A DNA stretch of 10,492 nt from CAIKZZ01 sp037443765 (lineage in GTDB: Bacteria > Pseudomonadota > Gammaproteobacteria > Steroidobacterales > Steroidobacteraceae): assembly GCA_037443765.1 (NCBI GenBank), contig JBBINS010000108.1:1-10492 (forward strand). Direction: 5' to 3'. This document shows, piece after piece, positions 6,312-10,492 of the stretch (positions within the stretch are counted from its first letter, which is position 1; each line of letters begins with the position of its first letter). The notes beneath the pieces are model-generated. The model saw only the letters and a program-made list of their open reading frames with translations, had not been told where the DNA came from and ran no database searches. Both the position numbers and the translations under genes were made by a program.

Positions 6312-7553
6312 ATGAGCCAGGAACACGAACCCGACGCCGAGCAGCCCGAGAGCCCGGACGCGACGGCGGACTACCCGGTGCTGCGCCTCAAGCGCCACGA
6401 GGAGCGACGCGTCGGGGCGGGGCACCTGTGGATCTTTTCCAACGAGGTCGACACCGCCGCGACGCCGCTGACCGCCTTCGCGGCCGGCAGCGTCGCCGCG
6501 GTCCGCTCCGACCGCGACCGCTTCCTCGGCTACGCCTACGTCAACCCGCATTCGCTGATCGCGGCGCGGATCCTCAGCCGGCAGGCGGGTTTCGCGCCGG
6601 GTCCGTCGCTGATCGTGCATCGGCTCCGGGTCGCGCTCGCGCTGCGCGAGCGGCTCTACGACGTGCCGTACTACCGGCTCGTGCACGGCGAGTCCGACCT
6701 GCTGCCCGGGCTCGTGGTCGACCGCTATGGCGACGTGCTGGTCGCGCAGATCGCGACCGCCGGCATGGAGGCCCAGAAGGAGGCCATCGTCGCCGCGCTC
6801 GACAAGGTCGTGAAGCCCCGGGTGGTCGTGTTCAAGAACGATTCCGGGTCGCGCGAGCTCGAGGGCCTGCCGAAGTACATCGAGGCGGCGCGCGGCGAGC
6901 TGCCGGGGACCCTCACGGTCGTCGAGGCGGGGCTCGAGTTCACGGCGCCGCTCGAGGGCGGCCAGAAGACCGGCTGGTTCTACGACCAGGCGGCCAACCG
7001 CCGCCAGTTCCTGCCGCTCGCGAAGGGCGCGAAGCGCGTCCTCGACGTCTTCAGCTACGTCGGCGCGTGGGGTGTGCCGGCGGCGCGCGCCGGGGCCGAG
7101 GTGACGTGCGTCGATTCCTCCGCGGGTGCCCTCGAGGCCGCGGCGCGCAATGCCACCGCGAACCGCGTCGAGCTCCGCACGATCAAGGCCGACGCCTTCG
7201 CGGCGCTCGAGGACCTGCACGCGGCGCGCGAGAAGTTCGACCTCGTGATCGTCGACCCGCCGGCCTTCATCAAGCGCCGCAAGGACGCCGGCAAGGGCGA
7301 GGCCGCCTACAAGCGCCTCAATCAGCTGGCGATGCAGCTCCTGCCGCGCGACGGCCTGCTGGTGTCCTGCTCCTGCTCATACCACCTCGAGCCCGCGGCG
7401 CTGCTCGACGCGATCCAGAAGGGCGGCCGCCACCTCGGGCGCTTCGTGCAGGTGATCGCGAGCGGTGGCCAGGCGCCCGACCACCCGGTCCATCCGGCGA
7501 TTCCGGAGACGCGCTACCTGAAGGCCTTCCTGTGCCGCGTGACGCACGACTGA
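6312..7553 (+). CDS. rlmI: 23S rRNA (cytosine-C5) methyltransferase RlmI-like
   Basis: A 413-residue class I SAM-dependent methyltransferase of the RlmI family, which in E. coli makes m5C1962 in 23S rRNA. An N-terminal PUA-type RNA-binding domain (about 23-100, with HLWIFSNEVD) precedes a linker domain (HGESDLLPGLVVDRYGD) and the Rossmann methyltransferase domain. GWFYDQAANRR precedes SAM-binding motif I, VLDVFSYVGAWG (243-254). Motif IV is D315-P-P-A-F, and the catalytic cysteine region is S-C353-S-C355-S. Residues 2-20 form an acidic Glu/Asp/Pro-rich extension absent from E. coli RlmI; a GTG at 6378, with GGCGGA seven bases upstream, is an alternative start giving 391 residues. The ElyC-like gene follows after nine bases. 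Confidence 0.9.
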   Translation: MSQEHEPDAEQPESPDATADYPVLRLKRHEERRVGAGHLWIFSNEVDTAATPLTAFAAGSVAAVRSDRDRFLGYAYVNPHSLIAARILSRQAGFAPGPSLIVHRLRVALALRERLYDVPYYRLVHGESDLLPGLVVDRYGDVLVAQIATAGMEAQKEAIVAALDKVVKPRVVVFKNDSGSRELEGLPKYIEAARGELPGTLTVVEAGLEFTAPLEGGQKTGWFYDQAANRRQFLPLAKGAKRVLDVFSYVGAWGVPAARAGAEVTCVDSSAGALEAAARNATANRVELRTIKADAFAALEDLHAAREKFDLVIVDPPAFIKRRKDAGKGEAAYKRLNQLAMQLLPRDGLLVSCSCSYHLEPAALLDAIQKGGRHLGRFVQVIASGGQAPDHPVHPAIPETRYLKAFLCRVTHD

Positions 7554-7562
7554 GCGAGTCGC

Positions 7563-8321
7563 ATGGACGCTGAGCTCGCTGCCCGGGCGCTCGCCCGCGC
7601 GCTGGTGCTGCCGCCGGGCGGCCCGGTCGTGCTCGCGTTCCTGGGCCTCGGCGTGCTGCGGCGGTGGCCGCGCGTCGGCCGGGCGCTGGCGGCGACCGGG
7701 CTCGTGATCCTGCTGCTGCTGTCGATGCCCGTGTTCAGCGACATCCTCTCGCTCGCCGTCGAAGAGTACCCGCCGCTCGGCGTGTCACAGCCGGTGGCGG
7801 TCGGCGCGATCGTCGTGCTCGCCGGCGGGATCCGCCAGAACGCCGCTGACCCGGGCGGCGCGGCGCTGACGGGCGAGACCCTCGAGCGGCTCGCCGGCGG
7901 CGCGGCCCTCGCGCGCCGCACCGGGCTGCCGCTCGTGCTGTCGGGTGGCAGCGTCGAGGCGGGCCCCGCGGCGGCCGACGTGATGCAGGCGACGCTGAAA
8001 CGCGACTTCGGCCTCGAGGCGCGCTTCCTCGAGCGCCGCTCGACGACGACGCGGGAGAACGCGCGCGAGACCGCGGCGCTGCTCGCGCCGGCGTGGATCA
8101 AGAACGTCGTGCTCGTGACCTCCGCGGTCCACATGCGCCGTGCCGTCGGCGAGTTCGAGGCGGCCGGCATCACGGTCCTGGCCGCGCCGGTCGGCGGCAC
8201 GCTCACGGTTGGCCGCGGGCTCAGGGCGTGGCTGCCCGGCCCCGCGGCGCTGGCGCGCAGCCGCGACGCGCTGTACGAGCTCGGCGGCCTCGTGGTCGCC
8301 CGGTTCGGCCTCGAGCGGTGA
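7563..8321 (+). CDS. DUF218 membrane protein, ElyC/YdcF-like
   Basis: A 252-residue inner-membrane protein with two predicted helices (about 14-32 and 40-58) followed by a DUF218 domain facing the other side, as in E. coli ElyC, which affects peptidoglycan and enterobacterial-type lipid carrier metabolism. DUF218 landmarks are AIVVLAGG (82-89), ERLAGGAALARR, LVLSGGS, the R164-E165-N166 motif in TTTRENARET, and VTSAVHMRRA with H190. The start lies nine bases after the rlmI-like stop, so co-transcription is likely; GAGCGAG upstream is a modest ribosome site. A role in envelope biogenesis is inferred from the ElyC-type architecture; YdcF and SanA are related alternatives and no reaction is established. 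Confidence 0.85.
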   Translation: MDAELAARALARALVLPPGGPVVLAFLGLGVLRRWPRVGRALAATGLVILLLLSMPVFSDILSLAVEEYPPLGVSQPVAVGAIVVLAGGIRQNAADPGGAALTGETLERLAGGAALARRTGLPLVLSGGSVEAGPAAADVMQATLKRDFGLEARFLERRSTTTRENARETAALLAPAWIKNVVLVTSAVHMRRAVGEFEAAGITVLAAPVGGTLTVGRGLRAWLPGPAALARSRDALYELGGLVVARFGLER

Positions 8322-8346
8322 CGTGGGTGCGACGACGGGATTTCGC

Positions 8347-8352
8347 TAAACT
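8347..8352 (+). promoter_or_regulatory. -10-like element immediately upstream of lgt
   Basis: TAAACT lies in the 37-base gap before lgt, in the context GCTAAACTGCGGCC, similar to the other two TAGAAT sites. Its 3' end is six bases from the ATG at 8359, so transcription would begin at or next to the start codon. No clear Shine-Dalgarno lies at a usable distance (GGGA at 8338-8341 is about 17 bases away). The -35 region is poor. Confidence 0.35.
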
Positions 8353-8358
8353 GCGGCC

Positions 8359-9177
8359 ATGATCAACTACCCCGGCTTCGACCCCGTCGCTCTCGCGCTT
8401 GGACCGCTCAAGCTGCGCTGGTACGGGATCATGTACGTGATCGGATTCCTGTCGGCCTGGGGCCTCGCGCGCCACCGGGCCGCGCAGCCGGGCTCGACCT
8501 GGACGGCGATCGACGTCGACGACTTCATCTTCTTTACCGTATTCGGCGTGATCCTCGGCGGCCGCCTCGGCTGGCTGGCGTTCTACGGCCACGACGCGCT
8601 CGCGAGCGACCCGAGCTACTGGTACAAGATCTGGGAAGGCGGCATGAGCTTCCATGGCGGCCTGGCGGGCGTCGCGATCGCACTCGCCGTGTTCGCCGTG
8701 CGGCGTCACCGGTCGCTGATCGACGTCTGGGACTTCGCCGCGCCGCTGCCGGCGATCGGCTTCGCCGCCGGCCGCGTCGGCAACTTCATCAACGGCGAGC
8801 TGTGGGGCAAGCCGACGAACGTGCCGTGGGGGTTCGCCGTGCACCAGGCCGACGGCTCGGTGGTGGGGCTGCACGCGTCGCAGCTGTACGAGGCGTGCCT
8901 CGAGGGTGGCGCGCTGTTCCTGATCCTGTGGTGGTTCACCTCGCGCCCGCGGCCGCGCTGGACGCCGGCGGGGCTGTTCCTCGTCGGCTACTCGACCTTC
9001 CGCATCGTGATCGAGTTCGTGCGCGTGCCCGACGCCCAGCTCGGCTACCTCGCCGGCGGCTGGCTGACGATGGGCATGGTGCTGTCGCTGCCGATGCTGC
9101 TCGGCGGGCTCGCGATGCTCGCCTACGGCTACGCGCGGCGCACGCCGTCCGGCAACCACCAGCCGGTCGCCGGCTGA
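8359..9177 (+). CDS. lgt: Phosphatidylglycerol--prolipoprotein diacylglyceryl transferase
   Basis: A 272-residue multi-pass inner-membrane enzyme that transfers diacylglycerol from phosphatidylglycerol to the lipobox cysteine of prolipoproteins, the first step of lipoprotein maturation. LRWYGIMYVIGF near the N-terminus, the essential H99 in SFHGGLAGV (E. coli H103), and the Lgt signature GRVGNFINGELWG with R139 (E. coli R143) are all present. About seven hydrophobic segments are visible. The +4 numbering offset from E. coli is constant, supporting the ATG at 8359. thyA follows after 12 bases, the arrangement known from E. coli and many gammaproteobacteria. Its substrates would include the cytochrome lipoprotein at 2176-2589. 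Confidence 0.97.
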   Translation: MINYPGFDPVALALGPLKLRWYGIMYVIGFLSAWGLARHRAAQPGSTWTAIDVDDFIFFTVFGVILGGRLGWLAFYGHDALASDPSYWYKIWEGGMSFHGGLAGVAIALAVFAVRRHRSLIDVWDFAAPLPAIGFAAGRVGNFINGELWGKPTNVPWGFAVHQADGSVVGLHASQLYEACLEGGALFLILWWFTSRPRPRWTPAGLFLVGYSTFRIVIEFVRVPDAQLGYLAGGWLTMGMVLSLPMLLGGLAMLAYGYARRTPSGNHQPVAG

Positions 9178-9189
9178 ACGGGCGACGCG

Positions 9190-9984
9190 GTGCGCCAGTA
9201 CCTCGAGCTCCTCCGCCACGTGCGCGAACGCGGCACGCGCAAGGAGGACCGGACCGGCACCGGCACGCTCGCCGCCTTCGGCTGGCAGCTGCGCTTCGAC
9301 CTGAGCGCCGGCTTTCCGCTCGTGACGACCAAGAAGCTGCACCTGAAGAGCATCGTCCACGAGCTCCTGTGGTTCCTGCGCGGCGAGACCAACGTCCGCT
9401 ACCTGCGCGAGCACGGCGTGACGATCTGGGACGAGTGGGCCGACGACGACGGCGAGCTCGGCCCGGTGTACGGCAAGCAATGGCGCGACTGGGTCGCGGC
9501 CGACGGCCGCCACATCGACCAGATCAGCGCCGCGCTCGACGCGATCCGCGGCAACCCGAACTCGCGGCGCATCATCGTCAGCGCCTGGAACGTCGGCGAG
9601 CTCGAGCGCATGGCGCTGCAGCCCTGCCACGCGTTCTTCCAGTTCTTCGTCGCCGACGGCCGGCTGAGCTGCCAGCTCTACCAGCGCAGCGCGGACCTGT
9701 TCCTCGGCGTGCCGTTCAACATCGCGAGCTACGCGGTGCTGACGCACATGGTCGCGCAGCAGTGCGACCTCGCCGTCGGCGACTTCGTCTGGACCGGCGG
9801 CGACTGCCACATCTACCTCAACCACCTCGAGCAGGTGGACCTGCAGCTGGCGCGCGAGCCGCTGCCGCCGGCGCGACTCGAGATCCGGCGCCGGCCGCCG
9901 ACGCTGTTCGACTACGTGTACGAGGACTTCGCGATCCTCGACTACCGCCACCACGCGCCGATCAAGGCGCCGGTGGCCGTCTGA
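9190..9984 (+). CDS. thyA: Thymidylate synthase
   Basis: A 264-residue cytoplasmic enzyme that methylates dUMP to dTMP with 5,10-methylenetetrahydrofolate, the same length as E. coli ThyA. The start MRQYLELL aligns with E. coli MKQYLELM, fixing the GTG at 9190 although no Shine-Dalgarno is obvious; translation may be coupled to lgt 12 bases upstream. Motifs are DRTGTGT, FPLVTTKK, HELLWFLRGETN, DEWAD, GPVYGKQWR, the nucleophile C146 in LQPCHAFFQF, the dUMP-binding stretch QLYQRSADLFLGVPFN, and DCHIYLNHLEQ. The C-terminus ends IKAPVAV, matching the conserved tail that closes over the active site. It appears intact. Confidence 0.98.
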   Translation: MRQYLELLRHVRERGTRKEDRTGTGTLAAFGWQLRFDLSAGFPLVTTKKLHLKSIVHELLWFLRGETNVRYLREHGVTIWDEWADDDGELGPVYGKQWRDWVAADGRHIDQISAALDAIRGNPNSRRIIVSAWNVGELERMALQPCHAFFQFFVADGRLSCQLYQRSADLFLGVPFNIASYAVLTHMVAQQCDLAVGDFVWTGGDCHIYLNHLEQVDLQLAREPLPPARLEIRRRPPTLFDYVYEDFAILDYRHHAPIKAPVAV

Positions 9985-10027
9985 CGCTGCCTTCCGAATC
10001 CCGCATCCTGCGCTCTGAGGACCCCGC

Positions 10028-10492
10028 ATGAAGAGTTCCAGCGGTTCGCCGCCCTATCGCGTCCGTCGTTCGAAGATCCACGGCACGGGCGTGTTCGCCA
10101 CGCGCCACATCCCGAAAGGCACGCGGATCCTCGAGTACCTCGGCGAGCGCATCTCGCACGCCGAGGCGGATCGCCGCTACGCCGACAAGGCCGACGACGA
10201 CAACCACACGTTCCTGTTCACGGTGGACGGGCGCACCGTGATCGACGCCGGTGTCGGCGGCAACGAGGCGCGCTGGATCAACCACTCGTGCGACCCGAAT
10301 TGCGAGACGGTGGTCGAGGACCGGCGGATCTTCATCGAGGCGATCCAGGACATCGAGGTCGGCAAGGAGCTCGCCTACGACTACATGATCGAGCGCGACG
10401 CGGACGACCCGCCGAACATCGACGTCGTGTTCGGCTGCCGCTGCGGCTCGGACAGCTGCCGCGGCACGATGCTGTTGCCGCTTCGGCGGCAA
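10028..10492 (+). CDS. SET-domain protein-lysine methyltransferase, 3' truncated by window
   Basis: An open frame of 155 codons with no stop before the window ends. SET proteins transfer methyl groups from SAM to lysine side chains. The N-terminal SET half shows HGTGVFATR (18-26) and ILEYLGE; the C-terminal half shows RWINHSCDPNC with N85-H86-S87-C88, and ELAYDY with catalytic-type Y117 and Y119. A compact post-SET motif follows: C137-x-C139-x4-C144, which with C88 would form the usual zinc site beside the active site. There is no pre-SET, AWS or other targeting domain. GAGGA (10017-10021) is a good ribosome site six bases before the ATG. It lies 43 bases after thyA and is probably co-transcribed. 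The substrate is unknown. Confidence 0.9.
   Translation, partial: MKSSSGSPPYRVRRSKIHGTGVFATRHIPKGTRILEYLGERISHAEADRRYADKADDDNHTFLFTVDGRTVIDAGVGGNEARWINHSCDPNCETVVEDRRIFIEAIQDIEVGKELAYDYMIERDADDPPNIDVVFGCRCGSDSCRGTMLLPLRRQ
10475..10492 (+). terminator. Terminator-like hairpin with UUCG loop at the window edge
   Basis: TTGCCGC (10475-10481) and GCGGCAA (10486-10492) are perfectly complementary and flank TTCG, giving a 7-bp stem with the extra-stable C(UUCG)G tetraloop. It lies in the coding frame of the SET gene, near where such small proteins end. Whether a U-run follows, as a Rho-independent terminator requires, lies outside the window. Confidence 0.45.

Noticed and set aside
3639..7220. Minus-strand open frame of about 1190 codons spanning the HIT-like, YyaL-like and rlmI genes
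   Set aside because: It is out of frame with the recognised YyaL-like protein and antisense to rlmI; its translation is a low-complexity Arg/Ala/Gly/Pro mix typical of shadow frames in very GC-rich DNA.
4025..7573. Plus-strand open frame of about 1180 codons antisense to the YyaL-like gene and out of frame with rlmI
   Set aside because: Arg/Ala/Glu/Gly-rich shadow translation with no recognisable domain; the genes beneath it have clear family motifs.
8221..10029. Minus-strand open frame of about 600 codons opposite lgt and thyA
   Set aside because: Both lgt and thyA are certain; the antisense translation is Arg/Ala/Val/His-rich and featureless.
9962..10492. Minus-strand open frame of about 176 codons opposite the SET gene
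   Set aside because: The plus strand encodes an unmistakable SET domain with a good ribosome site; the antisense frame shows no motif.
1..10492. Search for a defence system, mobile element, CRISPR array, tRNA/rRNA or biosynthetic cluster
   Set aside because: No integrase, transposase, direct-repeat array, nuclease/helicase set or RNA gene is visible; base composition is uniform and the genes are mainly housekeeping or conserved accessory families.

Overview
The window is very GC-rich (roughly 70% or more by eye), tightly packed chromosomal DNA. The adjacent pair lgt-thyA, a class of RlmI-type rRNA methyltransferase, an ElyC/YdcF-like protein, a Tat-exported YcbK-like protein and a two-domain Sua5-type tRNA enzyme together point to a high-GC gammaproteobacterium; this is inference from gene content and protein resemblance, not a database match. 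I see no rRNA, tRNA, CRISPR array, insertion sequence, integrase or phage gene, and no gene-free stretch longer than about 100 bases.

Layout. (1) 1-259: 3' end of an L-threonylcarbamoyladenylate synthase (Sua5-type) gene. Its stop codon is part of a good -10 box that probably drives the next gene. (2) 290-1504: a fold-type III PLP-dependent amino acid decarboxylase of the ornithine/lysine type. Its Shine-Dalgarno lies in a 14-bp perfect palindrome. (3) 1553-4121: five short, closely spaced + strand genes: a Tat-exported DUF882/YcbK-like M15-type peptidoglycan hydrolase, a c-type cytochrome lipoprotein, a ComB-family 2-phosphosulfolactate phosphatase, a DUF486 four-helix membrane protein, and a HIT-like protein with an incomplete histidine triad. 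(4) 4118-6211, minus strand: a thioredoxin-fold DUF255/YyaL (SPATA20-like) protein whose stop codon overlaps that of the HIT-like gene. (5) 6212-6311: a 100-base divergent promoter region. (6) 6312-8321: rlmI-like 23S rRNA cytosine methyltransferase and an ElyC/YdcF-like DUF218 membrane protein. (7) 8359 to the end: lgt (prolipoprotein diacylglyceryl transferase), thyA (thymidylate synthase), and a small SET-domain protein methyltransferase that runs off the window, with a strong UUCG-capped hairpin at the last bases.

How they fit together. Lgt would lipidate the cytochrome lipoprotein encoded 6 kb upstream. The YcbK-like hydrolase, ElyC-like protein and Lgt all serve the cell envelope. Sua5 and RlmI serve translation, and ThyA makes dTMP. 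The region reads mostly as ordinary core genome. The points most worth a second look are the bacterial SET-domain gene behind thyA, the orphan comB and cytochrome genes in the small-gene cluster, the divergent decarboxylase, and several regulatory structures at gene starts.
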